A DNA stretch of 64,000 nt from JAGOMW01 sp964644075 (GCA_964644075.1 CAZXUQ010000001.1:202339-266338), one strand, 5' to 3'. Numbered from the stretch's first letter, positions 36,986-46,921 are shown. Translations and numbers: made by a program. The notes: generated by a model from the letters alone, not told the origin.

Positions 36986-37061
36986 GGGAATGTAGCTCAG
37001 TTGGTAGAGCAGCGCCCTTTTAAGGCGAAGGTCCCGGGTTCGAGCCCCGGCATTCCCACCA
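36986..37061 (+). tRNA. tRNA-Lys(TTT)
   Basis: GGGAATG / CATTCCC acceptor stem, anticodon loop CTTTTAA, T-loop TTCGAGC, encoded CCA. A promoter-like TATTAT lies about 65 nt upstream and a terminator directly after. Confidence 0.97.
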
Positions 37062-37070
37062 TTTGCATAT

Positions 37071-37099
37071 AAAATCCCCCCCAACTCGGGGGATTTTTT
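37071..37099. terminator. Terminator after tRNA-Lys
   Basis: AAAATCCCCC / GGGGGATTTTTT stem with a short loop; lies between tRNA-Lys (+) and gdhA (-) and can serve both. Confidence 0.88.
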
Positions 37100-37116
37100 G
37101 TGAGAAAAAGGGTTTT

Positions 37117-38358
37117 TTATGCTCCTCTCACCTTCATTGCCTCCAGTATACGCTTCGTCGCGATGATATAGGCTCCAGTACGGAGCATAACGTGATGTTC
37201 AAGAGCACTTTTTAGGACTCAGGAGAGTGCTGTTTCCATCTTGAGTTTGAGTTTTTCCTGGACTTCTTCGCGTGACCATGAGTAGTTCATGGAGTTTTGG
37301 ACTTGCTCGAAATACGAAACCGTCACACCTCAGGCATTCGCGAGGATATCTGGGATCACAGGGATTCACTTCTGGAATAGTATGTTATCCGCATCTGGAG
37401 TCACAGGGCCATTCGCGAGCTCGAGGATGAGACGTGCATGTATCTTTCCTGCATTTTCCTCTGTGATCTGATTTTCGAGGGCTGCTGGGATGAGGATATC
37501 ACACTCTTTTTCGAGGAGTTCAGGGTTGGTGAGTTTTTGGACTCCTGTGTACTCTGAAAGTGACTTTTTTTCTGCTTTGATCGTGAGGATTTTCTCGATA
37601 TCGAGTCCACTCGGATCATAGATCGCCCCATGCGAGTCTGATGTCCCGACGATAGTTGCTCCCATTTTTCAGAGGATCTTCATCATATGTCCTCAGGCAT
37701 TTCATGCTCACTGGATGATGACTTTTTTTCCAGATATGTTTTCTCATTTTGACTCCAGATAGGCATCGAGGACATAGGCTCAGCCCTGTGCTGTCGCTGT
37801 ATCTCGACCGAGCGACCCACCGATAGAGAGTGGCTTCCCGGTAAATGTCCCTGGTGACCAATGCCCAGAGAGATGTGAGTACTCGTCGACCATCCATGAC
37901 ATGATCTCACCACCCGTATTCACATCTGGAGCTGGCACGTCATCGAGTGGACCGAGGTATTTGTAGAGCTTCGCGACCCATCCACGAGAAAGTCTTTCGA
38001 GTTCTCATTTTGAGAGTGTCTTCGGGTCGACGATAATACCTCATTTCCCTCCACCGAGTGGGAGATCGAGGGTGGCTGTCTTGATCGACATCCAGGTAGA
38101 GAGCGCCATGACTTCATCTTTCGTCACATCTTGATGATAACGGATACCTCCTTTGTAGGGACCACGTGCAGCATTGTGCTGGCTACGATATCCGGTAAAT
38201 ACTCGAGTCGATCCATCGTCCATACGGACAGGTATCGAGACCTCTATGACTCGATCTGGTAACAGGAGTGCCTCGAACTCATGATCGAACTCATGACCGA
38301 GGTATGTATATGCTGTACGCATCTGCGTCTGTGCAGAGAGAAATGGATTGGTAGACAT
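37117..38358 (-). CDS. gdhA: Glutamate dehydrogenase
   Basis: 413 aa. NAD(P)-dependent interconversion of glutamate and 2-oxoglutarate plus ammonia. Substrate-domain motifs: GY.SQHNAARGPYKGG, the catalytic-Lys loop LPLGGGKGGI (near residue 105, where TGA encodes one Gly) and PAPDVNTGGE. Dinucleotide fold: IQGAGNAGGH. The C-terminal QVQNSMNYSW segment is typical of the 410-450 aa hexameric enzymes. In a genome with otherwise few visible metabolic genes this is one of the few central-metabolism enzymes here. Palindromic operator-like sites lie directly upstream. Confidence 0.95.
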
Positions 38359-38366
38359 AGAAAATA

Positions 38367-38434
38367 ATTATGAGAATGGTTCTCATAATAAGGATTTTCA
38401 GGGAAAAGCAAATAAAAATGAGATTAATTCTCAT
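38367..38434. promoter_or_regulatory. Repeated palindromic operator between divergent genes
   Basis: Site 1: ATTATGAGAA TGG TTCTCATAAT (38367-38389), a perfect inverted repeat. Site 2: ATGAGA TTAAT TCTCAT (38418-38434). Further TGAGAA half-sites follow to about 38467. The sites lie between gdhA (-) and the membrane-protein gene (+) and overlap both start regions, so one dimeric regulator could control both directions. The regulator is not identified. Confidence 0.65.
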
Positions 38435-38484
38435 AAAATGAGAAATTATTTGTATTTTATGAGAACATATGATAGTCTCATAGC

Positions 38485-39087
38485 ATGTTCGATAATCTCA
38501 CAACTAAGGAAATCATCGGGTACTCCGCTGGTCTCATCTCATTTATCAATATGTTCTGGTACATGAGATGAATTATCGGATGAAAAATACGTCCTACACT
38601 TGCCTACTGGCTCCTCGCTGAGATTGCCATGCTCCTTATCATAGCATCAGCTTACACACTCTGAGACAGGACGACACTCTGGATTGCTGTAGCATATGCA
38701 TCGACACAGATCATTGTCATCGCTATAGCTATACGATATAAAAATATATGACTCAAAAAAACTGACTATTTTCTTCTCTGAGTTGCCTTACTCAGTGTCA
38801 TGTTGTGGTGGTATACCAATAATCCCCTCTATGCACTCCTCATCAATGTAGGAATTGATGCCTCTGGATATATACCACTCTGGAAACAGATATGGAAAGA
38901 TCCTTCATCCGAAGATACCCTGTACTGGTGAGTGGCTGCATTTGCCTGCGTACTCAATATGTTTGCTGTCACGAGCTTTTCATTTTCGTCTATCCTCTAC
39001 CCATGGTATCTCTGAGTTATCAACTTTCTTACTTTCATAATTCTTCTACGAAAATACTTCTCTTATGGAACAACTCTTTCAAAATAA
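38485..39087 (+). CDS. Multi-pass membrane protein
   Basis: 200 aa with seven TGA-Gly codons, all in or next to membrane helices. Six to seven hydrophobic segments; the N-terminal half (TKEIIGYSAGLISFINMFWY) and the conserved-looking INVGIDASGYIPLWKQIWKDP loop resemble small 6-7 TM proteins of the SWEET/PQ-loop or PnuC type, but no family is certain. It has TATGAT 11 nt before the ATG and overlaps the downstream SDR gene by 23 nt, so the two are translationally coupled. Divergent from gdhA across the shared palindromes. Confidence 0.72.
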
Positions 39088-39817
39088 AATCGTCGTCGTC
39101 ACCTGATGATCCAAGTGAATCGGACGAGCAACAGCTATCCGATTCGCATCACTCGGTGCCGATGTCATCATCACTGCGAGTCGAGATACTCGAGAAACTC
39201 AGTATGTCATAGATACTATAGAGAGTATCGGAAAAAAATGTAGTGCATACCCATGTGATGTCTCTGATGAAACTTCTGTAAAAACATTTTTCGAGTATAT
39301 ACTTCTCGAGCACGATCATATCGACGTGCTCGCTCACTGTGCTGGTATATCACCCAATACTCCCCTCGATGATCAGAGTGTCTCTGAGTGGACTCGAGTT
39401 CTCTCGACGAACCTCATAGGGACATTTCTCGTGACGAAATATGCAGGAAATATCATGCGAAGAGATCATACACCTGGGAGTATAGTTCTCATATCTTCAT
39501 CAAACGCGATAAATAGCTTCTCTCCTATATCTGCCCACTATGATAGCTCGAAAGCATGAGTCGTCATCCTGACTCGTAACCTCGCGAAAGAATTTGCTCA
39601 GTATAATGTACGAGTCAATAGTGTCGCTCCAGGATGGATCGATACGAGTATGAATGATACTCTCCCTGAAGACATGCGGAAAGAGGAATCAGCAAAAATA
39701 TATCTCTGAAGGTGGTGAAAGCCAGAAGAAGTCGCAAGCACGATTACATTTCTTGCATCAGAGGATGCATCATTTATCACTGGATCAACTCTCCTCGTAG
39801 ATGGATGATACGGGTAG
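39065..39817 (+). CDS. Short-chain dehydrogenase/reductase (FabG-like)
   Basis: 250 aa, the classical SDR length. NAD(P) motif TGGSKGIGRA at residues 13-22, in which three of the Gly codons are TGA. CDVSD, HCAGIS (the NAG equivalent), the active-site Ser in VLISSSNAI, the catalytic YDSSK near residues 158-162, and C-terminal RVNSVAPGWIDT and ITGSTLLVDGGYG follow. The overall pattern fits 3-oxoacyl-ACP reductase-like SDRs, but no fatty acid synthesis genes are nearby and substrate specificity cannot be read from sequence. It overlaps the preceding membrane-protein gene. Confidence 0.9.
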
Positions 39818-39853
39818 GAGTATTTTTATTTATTATTTTTTACTTATTATTCT

Positions 39854-40180
39854 ATGAAAAAATTTTTCTATACATTCCTCATGATGGTGCTCTCAGTTCT
39901 CGTCTGTAGTGGGCTCTATCTCTCTGCGATCTATAGTCTCGTATACTATAAAGTCGTAGATCGTTATAGTGTCATACCATTTACAGATATGACGATGTCA
40001 CGTGAAGCATGGGGACTCGTAGTATTCATCGCGATCGTGATAGGATATCGTATGGCGATGAAGTGGTGGCAGATTATCTATGTCGATGGTGTATACTATT
40101 TCGGGAAACCCTCGACAAAAGAGACTAAAACCACAGGAAGACGCGTTGTAAAAAGATCTCCAAAGACAGAAAAAGAATAA
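39854..40180 (+). CDS. Small membrane protein, two TM segments
   Basis: 108 aa with no TGA. MKKFFYTFLMMVLSVLVCSG begins a first membrane helix (about residues 4-28), a second lies at about 52-66, and a basic Lys/Arg/Thr-rich tail of about 35 residues follows (KETKTTGRRVVKRSPKTEKE). Not recognised. The positive C-terminal tail suggests it faces the cytoplasm. TTATTATTCT runs directly into the ATG, so a leaderless or very short-leader transcript is likely. Confidence 0.72.
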   Translation: MKKFFYTFLMMVLSVLVCSGLYLSAIYSLVYYKVVDRYSVIPFTDMTMSREAWGLVVFIAIVIGYRMAMKWWQIIYVDGVYYFGKPSTKETKTTGRRVVKRSPKTEKE

Positions 40181-40230
40181 GAAAAGGAATTTCGTTGACT
40201 TTGGGAGGATTTTCACTATCCTCCTCGCAT

Positions 40231-40305
40231 GCCCGGGTAGCTCAGTGGAAGAGCAGAAGCCTTCTAAGCTTAAGGTCGTGGGTTCGATTCCCCCCCCGGG
40301 TACCA
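40231..40305 (+). tRNA. tRNA-Arg(TCT)
   Basis: GCCCGGG acceptor (G1-T72 wobble), D arm AGCTCAGTGGAAGAGC, anticodon loop CTTCTAA, T-loop TTCGATT, encoded CCA. Confidence 0.96.
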
Positions 40306-40312
40306 TATATAT

Positions 40313-40343
40313 AAAAAATCCCCTCAAACTTGAGGGGATTTTC
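40313..40343. terminator. Terminator after tRNA-Arg
   Basis: AAAATCCCCTCAA / TTGAGGGGATTTT; also serves the convergent minus-strand gene at 40344. Confidence 0.88.
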
Positions 40344-40655
40344 TTATACTCACGGGATCTCTTTATAACCAGATTCCATAGTTCTAACAAGAGTAAAAAA
40401 TGGACGTGCAGTTACTCATACTCCTCAAACAAATCAGCTAGCAAGGGAGGCTTTAGCATTCCGCTCATTGAGTATCCGATTGATTTCAACTATATCATCT
40501 TGAGTAAAGGTACGTTCTCACTCTTTAGGCTCATAACTAATATTTAACATAGAGATTGTTTGCTGAGCAATTCAGCCCTGTAAAAGAACAATAATATTTT
40601 CAGCAAATTGAGTATTAGTAACTCTTGGGTTAGCATTCAATCAAAGTTTTCTCAT
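40344..40655 (-). CDS. AT-rich orphan protein
   Basis: 103 aa from the first ATG, with eight TGA-Gly. Not recognised. Soluble; includes VTNTQFAENIIVLLQGGIAQ, YEPKEGERTFTQDD and a Gly/Val/Thr stretch GFVGGVGVTARPFFTLV. The same frame stays open upstream to about 40766 and reads plausibly (DNEFCIGIIPTNSNPFFN) but contains no ATG, GTG or TTG. Either translation begins at the ATG after the consensus promoter that lies inside this stretch, or the gene has lost its true 5' end. Codon use is AT-rich and unlike the flanking ABC-F gene, suggesting transfer. Confidence 0.6.
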
Positions 40656-40683
40656 ATTAAAGAAAGGATTACTATTAGTAGGG

Positions 40684-40711
40684 ATTATACCAATGCAAAA
40701 CTCATTGTCAA
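40684..40711 (-). promoter_or_regulatory. Consensus sigma70-type promoter
   Basis: Minus strand: TTGACA (40706-40711), 16 nt, TATAAT (40684-40689), 28-nt leader to ATG 40653-40655. This is the best consensus match in the window. Confidence 0.7.
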
Positions 40712-40738
40712 TTTTATTTTCTATTTTATCATAAACAT

Positions 40739-40766
40739 TTGAGTTTTTCTCTTTTTTCTATACAAT
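40739..40766 (+). promoter_or_regulatory. ABC-F gene promoter
   Basis: TTGAGT (40739-40744), 16 nt, TACAAT (40761-40766), then a 26-nt leader with no Shine-Dalgarno before the ATG. Confidence 0.6.
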
Positions 40767-40792
40767 TCGCGCGAAAATAACCCTCCAAAACT

Positions 40793-42271
40793 ATGGCTAA
40801 ATGAGATGTCATCATCCGATTCGACGAGATCACCTTCGGATATACCCCACCGAAGTGGCTCATGGACGAGACAAGTTTCTCTGTGCGCGAAGGATCCAAG
40901 GTTACTCTCATGGGGCAAAATGGGGCTGGGAAATCCACGATTTTTAAGCTCATCACTGGAGAACTCAAGGTAAAAGAAGGACGAGTCCTGATCACAAATG
41001 GGAAACATATAGCCATCGCGAAGCAAGTCATGCCAGCAGAGGACAAAGAAATGGCTCTCTATGACTATTTCCGTAAGTATTCCCGCAGTGATGCGCACAA
41101 TATCGATCGAGATATCGAGGAAGTCCTCGATGCTGTGAACTTCATGCCTCCCAAGACGATCAATTTCCAAGAGTTTCTGAAGCGTATCGTAAAAAGCTTC
41201 TCATGAGGTCAGCAGGCTCGCCTCCTCCTCGCGAGCGCCCTCATCCAGAAACCAGATATACTCCTCCTCGACGAGCCGACCAACAACCTCGATACCGATG
41301 GAATCTGGCATATGACATCATTTCTCCAGAACTATGAAGGGACGGTTCTCGTGATCTCGCATGATGCTGAGTTTTTGAACTCATTTACCGATGGGATTAT
41401 CTATCTCGATGTCTTCACGCGCAAAGTCGAACAGTTCGTCGGTGACTACAACGACGCCCTCGAACAAGTCGAACGCAAGATGGAAAGCCAAAATAGAGAA
41501 AATGCTCGTCTCGAGAAAGAAATCCAAGCCGCGAAAGACCAATCCAATCAATTTGCCCATAAATGAGGAAAGCTCCGTGCTGTCGCGAAAAAGCTCGCAG
41601 AAAAAGCAGAAGAAATGGAGGGGCAGATCGGTGAGACTCGTCGTGAAGATAAGACGATCCGTGACTTCACGATCCCAAATCAAGAAGGCATCGGCGGGAC
41701 GATCATCGAGATCAAAAGTGTCCAAGTCATCCGTCACCATGAGGCTGTCGAAATGCCAGTCAATGATATTTCTCTCGGGAAAAATCGCCATCTCCTCCTC
41801 TCAGGACCAAACGGTATCGGAAAAACGACACTCCTCGAGAGTATCGCCAATGGTACTGCAAAATGAGTAAAAATCGGTGACAATGTAAAAATCGGGTACT
41901 ATCGTCAGGACTTTTCGACACTTGATTTCTCGAAAAAAGTCTATGATACTCTCTTTGATGCCACTGACCGCAAGATGCTCGATAAAGATCTCCGCTCATT
42001 CGCGAGCTGATTTCTCATCACGGGTGAGATCATGGTAACACAGATCGGAGCTCTCTCTGAGGGACAAAAGTGACTCGTCATGTTCGCGAAACTCGCCCTC
42101 GAGAAGCCAGGCCTCCTCATCCTCGATGAGCCAACCAACCATATCAATTTCCGTCACCTACCAGTGATCGCGAAAGCCCTCGATGAATACGAGGGAACGA
42201 TGATCCTCGTATCGCACGTCCAGGAGTTCGTATGGCAGGTGAGGATAGATGAATATCTAGAACTCGAGTAA
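40793..42271 (+). CDS. ABC-F family ATPase
   Basis: 492 aa with two ABC cassettes and no membrane domain: a soluble ribosome-associated ABC-F protein (Uup/EttA/YbiT type) that acts on the ribosomal E site. Cassette 1: Walker A GQNGAGKST near residue 43, signature SFSGGQQARLLLA (first Gly TGA), Walker B ILLLDEPTNNLD. A charged linker helix region (about 228-300) holds many Lys, Glu and Gln. Cassette 2: Walker A GPNGIGKTT, signature LSEGQKG, Walker B LLILDEPTNHIN followed by LVSHVQEF. In the second cassette the signature SEGQ and the D-loop HIN instead of HLD deviate slightly. Exact subfamily not assigned. Confidence 0.93.
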
Positions 42272-42283
42272 ATATTACTTTAG

Positions 42284-42310
42284 AAAACCTCCCAAATTCG
42301 GGAGGTTTTT
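42284..42310. terminator. Terminator between convergent genes
   Basis: AAAACCTCCC / GGGAGGTTTTT stem, shared by the ABC-F gene (+) and the small gene at 42312 (-). Confidence 0.88.
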
Positions 42311-42311
42311 A

Positions 42312-42653
42312 TTAAAGCGTATCAAGCATCTTTTCCCACTCTTCTTGTCTCTCTCAAAAAACTTTCCATAATTTGATTCTTGTTATTGCTACTTTAAATG
42401 CCGTAGGTGAGAAATTCTTCATTGGTAAAATAACTTCTCCAAGGATATCAACTACTGTACTACTCACTCACTGTACCTTTCACATAAAGCGATATAATTC
42501 AAACCCTCTTCAGAATTCTTTACCTTCAAAAGTAGCTAGAGTGTTAGCTCCATCTTTTTTTCCGTCCGTTCAGAAACGCGGGTCACTTAAAGAAACCTGA
42601 TTGAGTAAGTCTCATAGCTCTTCTGCTAAATCTAGCTCTACAGACACATTCAT
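42312..42653 (-). CDS. AT-rich small protein
   Basis: 113 aa with seven TGA-Gly. Not recognised. Begins MNVSVELDLAEELGDLLNQV and includes ATFEGKEFGRGFELYRFMGK and TAFKVAITRIKLWKVFGERQ. Soluble, no signal peptide, rather charged. TTGACA - 16 nt - TATCAT lies about 34 nt upstream, and TATAAT also directly precedes the ATG. Codon use is AT-rich, like the orphans at 7847 and 40344, and differs from the neighbours. Confidence 0.68.
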
Positions 42654-42743
42654 ATTATAGAAAGTTTAAAAAATAATATTCACAATGAATGATACTTCCT
42701 ATTTATGTATTGTCAAATCTATTTTCTCTATTTTAATACTCTT

Positions 42744-42771
42744 TTGCATTTTCGAGTGATTTTTCTATAGT
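42744..42771 (+). promoter_or_regulatory. GIY-YIG gene promoter, leaderless
   Basis: TTGCAT (42744-42749), 16 nt, TATAGT (42766-42771), 6 nt, ATG 42778. Confidence 0.7.
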
Positions 42772-42777
42772 AGAGCT

Positions 42778-43032
42778 ATGTCTGCCCATGTATACATCCT
42801 CCTCTGCGCTGACGATACCCTCTACACTGGATATACGACCGATATCGCGAAGAGGATCGAGACACATAATGCGGGAAAATGAGCAAAATACACGAGGGGG
42901 AGACTTCCTGTGAAACTCATCTATAGTGAGAGTTTCGAGACAGAGAGTGAAGCGAGGAAGAGAGAGTACGCGATCAAGCAGATGACGAGAAAAGAAAAGC
43001 TTGACCTCATCAAAAATAATCCCCTTTCGTAG
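42778..43032 (+). CDS. GIY-YIG superfamily nuclease-like protein (UPF0213 type)
   Basis: 84 aa, a stand-alone GIY-YIG domain. VYILLCADDTLYTGYTTDIAKRI matches the family opening (VYxL..DxxxYxGxT..), followed by HNAGKGAKYTRGRLPVKLIY, with TGA as Gly in AGKGAKYT, and the acidic/basic C-terminal helix EARKREYAIKQMTRKEK. Family members of this size (YhbQ/YazA) are small DNA-binding or nicking proteins of poorly known role. Its stop codon lies inside the terminator hairpin. Confidence 0.92.
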
Positions 43033-43041
43033 GGGATTTCG
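43014..43041 (+). terminator. Terminator overlapping GIY-YIG stop codon
   Basis: AATAATCCCCT / AGGGGATTTCGTTATT hairpin; the TAG stop is within the 3' arm. Confidence 0.75.
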
Positions 43042-43044
43042 TTA

Positions 43045-43263
43045 TTATGGTTTATTTTTATACGCCTCGAGGAGGAACTGGAGAATACTCTGTCTGAAGA
43101 AATCCTCGAGTGGGAGTGATGGGTAAAATGGTGTCACACCAAAACTATATCCACCAGGACCTGTAGACAATCCTCATCCACACTCACAAAAAGCCGCAGT
43201 TCAATCTATACGAACAAAAGAACTCAGTACGAGAAAGAGCGTAACAAAAAGTATTTTTTTCAT
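43045..43263 (-). CDS. Small secreted Gly/Cys protein
   Basis: 72 aa. Signal peptide MKKILFVTLFLVLSSFVRIDG with a likely cleavage near GTAAF. The mature part has a CxC pair (FCECGGGLSTGPGGYSFG, two of the Gly from TGA) and ends PLEDFFRQSILQFLLEAYKNKP, which may form an amphipathic helix. Not recognised. The two close cysteines suggest redox or metal binding; this is inference. The start is the ATG beginning the signal peptide; it lies between convergent GIY-YIG and divergent glutathione peroxidase genes. Confidence 0.65.
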
Positions 43264-43380
43264 AGGAAAATAGTATAAGAGGAGTATATCATACGAGTAA
43301 AGTATGGAAAAGCAAAAAAATAGTATTTCTTTTGCTGAGAAAAACACATATACTCCTCTCACATCTTAACCGAAAAATCT

Positions 43381-43857
43381 ATGTCTCTCTACGATATCGA
43401 GATCCAGAAAACAAATCACGAAAGAGTAAAAATGGAAACCTTCCAAGGGAAAGTCCTCCTCATCGTGAATACTGCGACGAAGTGTGGGCTCACTCCCCAA
43501 CTCGAAGAGCTCGAGACCCTCTGGAATACTTACTCACACGATGACCTCATGATCCTCGGATTCCCCTGCAACCAGTTCGCGAACCAAGAACCCGAGACCG
43601 ATGAGACCGTGGAGCAAGTCTGCAAGCTGAACTATGGTGTGACATTCCCACTCTTTGCGAAGATAGAAGTAAATGGTGCCGGTACTCACCCGCTCTACCA
43701 GTTTCTCAAGTGAGAAAAATGAGGCATCCTCGGTGATGAGATAAAGTGGAACTTCACGAAATTCCTTATAGATCGCAAAGGAAATGTCATCGAGCGATAT
43801 GCTCCGACGACGAGCCCACTCAGCATAAAGGGAGATATAGAGAAACTTCTCAAGTAG
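43381..43857 (+). CDS. Glutathione peroxidase-family thiol peroxidase
   Basis: 158 aa. Reduces hydroperoxides with thioredoxin or glutathione as donor. The family motifs are complete: NTATKCGLTPQ with the peroxidatic Cys (C35, cysteine not selenocysteine), LGFPCNQFANQEP with a second Cys that could act as the resolving residue, and WNFTKFLID with the catalytic Trp/Asn. TGA is read as Gly at 43711 and 43720, so it is glycine and not Sec in this genome. Convergent with the exchanger gene. Confidence 0.94.
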
Positions 43858-43865
43858 AGAAATCT

Positions 43866-44798
43866 CTATTTACTGATATAGAACTCGAGTGCTGCAAAGA
43901 ATACCCAAAAGAGGAATAGTATATTGGCCTCTCGTTTCGTAAGCATACTCCCAGTCTTCATGAGATAGAAGAGAATACAGGAAGCTGTGAGCATAAATAC
44001 TCCTGTAAAGTATATGATCTTCTCTGGGAATGAAAATGGCGTGATGAGAGCAATAATTCCTACAACGACAGTGGCATCTGCAAGAACCGTACCGAGTAGA
44101 TCACCGATCGCGAGAGAGTCATCCTTTTTCTTCACAGACTCGATCGCGAAGAAGAGTTCAGGAACAGTCGTTCCGAGGCCGACAACAAGCATACCGACAA
44201 GAACAGCATTGAGTCCGAGAGACTCTGCGAGAGAAAGAGAGGAACTAATCATGAAGTGTGCACCGACTAGGAGGATTGCCATACTCAGAGAGAGCATACC
44301 AAAACTCTTCCACTTACTTGTACCATCTGAACGAAATGATACAACTTCGTTTGTTCCATTTTTTAGTGTAAAATAATAAAATATACACCCGGCCAGAATG
44401 AGAACGATACCATCGATACGAGAAAAGTGTCCATTGTAACCAAGTATAAGTGGCAAGAGAAGCATAAATGGATAGACCGTATGGCTTTTGAGAACTTCAC
44501 TACTCACCTTCAAGCTTCTCCTCGCATAGAATATGACGATAGCAAAAACGAGTGTGAGATCTGCAACATTGGATCCGAAAAGCGTGGCAAGTCAGTATTC
44601 AGGAATGCCCTGGATCGCTGTATTGATAGCAACAAATGTCTCTGGAAGGATGGCTATCACAGCCACGACGAGAAATCCGATAACAAATCTTGAGAGGTGG
44701 AACGATCGCGCGAGATCTCAAGCATACTGAGTAGAGAGCGTTGCTCCACACAATATCATATATGTCGCCGAGACAAATATAAACAGACTTTCGAACAT
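43866..44798 (-). CDS. Na+/Ca2+ exchanger family protein (CaxA/YrbG-like)
   Basis: 310 aa with about ten membrane helices in two homologous halves. Each half has the alpha-repeat cation site: RFVIGFLVVAVIAILPETFVA with FGSNVADL in the first half, and VLVGMLVVGLGTTVPELFFA with LLGTVLADAT in the second. The acidic residues in LPET and VPEL are the ion ligands in this superfamily. Only two TGA codons. It likely exports Ca2+ or exchanges Na+/H+; ion specificity cannot be told. Confidence 0.9.
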
Positions 44799-44873
44799 AA
44801 GCTAGCTGTAAAAAGATACTCCTCCTAAAATAGCAGAATATGAGAAAATATGCAAAAAATGGGAAGAGAAGAA

Positions 44874-44909
44874 TAAAAAAATCCTTATGGAAATTTGATA
44901 AGGATTTTT
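44874..44909. terminator. Hairpin terminator
   Basis: AAAAATCCTTAT / ATAAGGATTTTT stem with a 9-nt loop, downstream of aspS on the minus strand. Confidence 0.8.
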
Positions 44910-44945
44910 CTGGATTTATTCTGCTAACTGGATTTATTCTGCTAA
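44910..44945. repeat. Tandem 18-bp direct repeat
   Basis: CTGGATTTATTCTGCTAA occurs twice in perfect tandem (44910-44927, 44928-44945) between the aspS stop and its terminator. Confidence 0.9.
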
Positions 44946-44953
44946 ATAGTAAC

Positions 44954-46735
44954 TTACTTATTCGTCTCCCTCACCTTAATATGCAGCTCCCTGAGTTGTA
45001 CCTCGTCGACTTCTGCAGGAGCATTCATCATCGCATCTTCTGCCTTTCCAGATTTCGGGAATGCGTAGATCTCACGGATGTTTGACTCATCGCGCAGGAT
45101 CATGAGGAGGCGGTCAAACCCGAAGGCGAATCCTCCATGTGGAGGGACACCATACTGGAATGCTGAGTACATCGCACCAAATTTTGACTTCACTTCCTCT
45201 TCTCCTTTTCCGACGACGTTAAATGCCTTCACGAGAGCGTCTACAGAGTGATTTCGGATAGAACCGGAGAGGATCTCATATCCGTTACACGCGAGGTCAT
45301 ACTGACAACCGTAGATCGAGAGCGGATCAGGATTGCCATCGAAGGCATGTACACCTCCATGTGGCATAGAGAACGGATTGTGTTCGAAGTCATACGATCC
45401 ATCATCTTTTTGCTCGTACATCGGGAAGTCAGTCACCCAAGCGAATGCGAGCTCTTCGCTCTTCACGAGGTCGAACCGATCTCGACACGCGAGACGGACT
45501 TGTCCGAGGACTTTCGAGACGACCTTGTACTCCCCCGCTCAGAAAAATATCATATCTCCGACTTTTGGTGCGAACTTCGCTTCGAGAGTCGCGAGCTCAT
45601 CTCCTGTGAAGAATTTGAGGATCGGAGATTTCGGACCATCTGCCTCATAGATGATATATGCGAGTCCTCCCGCTCCATGAGACTTCGCGACTTCGGTAAG
45701 TGAGTCGATCTCAGATCGAGAAAGAGTTTTATTCTCGAGTTTCATCGCTTTCACCACTCCACCATCGGCGACCGCACGAGAAAAGAGTGAGAAACCACTT
45801 GTTGCGAAGTTTTGTGTTAAGTCTTCAAAGTGCATATCGAAGCGGATATCTGGTTTATCTGAACCATATGTATCGATCGCCTCTTTATGGGTAAATCTTT
45901 GGAATTTTCCATTTGCATCGAGTGAGACGATTTTCTTGGTAGTGATACTTTCGATCAGATTTTTCGCGAATGGCTCTGCTACGGCGAATACATCTTCTTG
46001 TTCTACGAAGCTCATCTCGCAATCAATCTGGTAAAACTCACATGAGTGGCGATCTGCTCGAGGATCTTCGTCTCGGAAACACGGAGCAATCTGGAAGTAT
46101 TTATCCACTCCACCGACCATCAGGAGCTGTTTGTACTGCTGTGGAGCCTGCGGGAGAGCGTAGAATTTCCCATGATGCAGTCGTGATGGGATGAGGTAGT
46201 CACGAGCCCCTTCTGGAGACGACACGGTGAAGATCGGAGTCTGGACCTCGAGAAATCCATGTTCCGTGAACCAGTCACGAGTGAATTTATTCATCTCTGC
46301 ACGGAACGCGATCTTATCGAATACCGATTTACGACGGAGATCGAGATAGCGATACTTGAGACGGATATCCTCGGCGGCTCCAGTATACTCTGTGATTTCA
46401 AATGGTGGTACTTCTGACTTCGAGAGGATTTCTGCGTGAGTTATGATGACTTCGATCTCCCCTGTCGAGAGATTTTTGTTCTCCTGACCATCTGGACGCT
46501 TTCGGACAGTTCCAGTGAGCTTCACGACGTATTCCGAGCGGAATGTATCTGCTATTTTCCAGGCATCATGGTTCTCCTGAGGGTCATAGACCGTCTGAGT
46601 GATGCCATATCGATCTCTGAGATCGATAAAGATAAGTCAGCCGTGGTCGCGACGGTTAGCAACCCATCCGGCGAGGATAACGGCTTGTCAGATGTGTGAG
46701 GCGGTGAGTTCGCCAGCGGTGTGTGTTCGGTGCAT
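44954..46735 (-). CDS. aspS: Aspartyl-tRNA synthetase
   Basis: 593 aa, bacterial AspRS size. Class II synthetase charging tRNA-Asp. The OB-fold anticodon-binding domain (GWVANRRDHGGLIFIDLRDRYG) is followed by motif 2 (FRDEDPRADRHSCEFYQID), a GAD insertion domain (about residues 290-420) and motif 3 (GFAFGFDRLLMILRDESNIREIYAFP). The window contains its substrate tRNA-Asp(GTC) at 58457. Whether it is discriminating or also serves Asn cannot be settled by eye. A T-box-like leader precedes it. An AGGAGG lies 2-7 nt upstream of the ATG on the plus-strand text only, not on the coding strand. Confidence 0.96.
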
Positions 46736-46744
46736 AAGGAGGAA

Positions 46745-46921
46745 ATGAAAAATAAAAAAACACAGAAATAGATCTGTGCTTCGGTTCTTTATGAAAAGAA
46801 AGGTGCCACCGAGGCTATACTTGATTTGGCTCTATGACGGAGAGATCCGCGAGGTTCTACTCTGCTTTCGCATTTCTTCCTCGAGCTTATCCTGTGTTGG
46901 CAAGATTCAGACGCTTTTGAT
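46745..46921 (-). promoter_or_regulatory. T-box-like riboswitch leader of aspS
   Basis: Minus-strand leader between a promoter (TTGACT 46950-46955, 16 nt, TATCCT 46928-46933) and aspS. Antiterminator: helix A1 GCCTCGG (46809-46815) with CCGAAGC (46778-46784), 7-nt bulge TGGCACC (46802-46808) and helix A2 TTCTTT/AAAGAA. This is the T-box topology with the UGGNACC bulge. N = C pairs with discriminator G73, and the tRNA-Asp at 58457 does have G73. A competing terminator (CACAG/CTGTG plus T-run, 46753-46780) shares the 3' half of A1. Upstream hairpins exist, but I could not place Stem I or an Asp specifier codon with confidence. Confidence 0.68.

Noticed and set aside
43711..43722. TGA in the glutathione peroxidase gene as selenocysteine
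   Set aside because: The TGAs are in ordinary Gly positions far from the active site, where a Cys codon is present; the whole window uses TGA as Gly.
46830..46900. The hairpin-rich leader as SRP (4.5S) RNA because of its GNRA-capped stem
   Set aside because: The conserved SRP helix 8 asymmetric loop sequence is absent; the T-box antiterminator explains the 3' part better.
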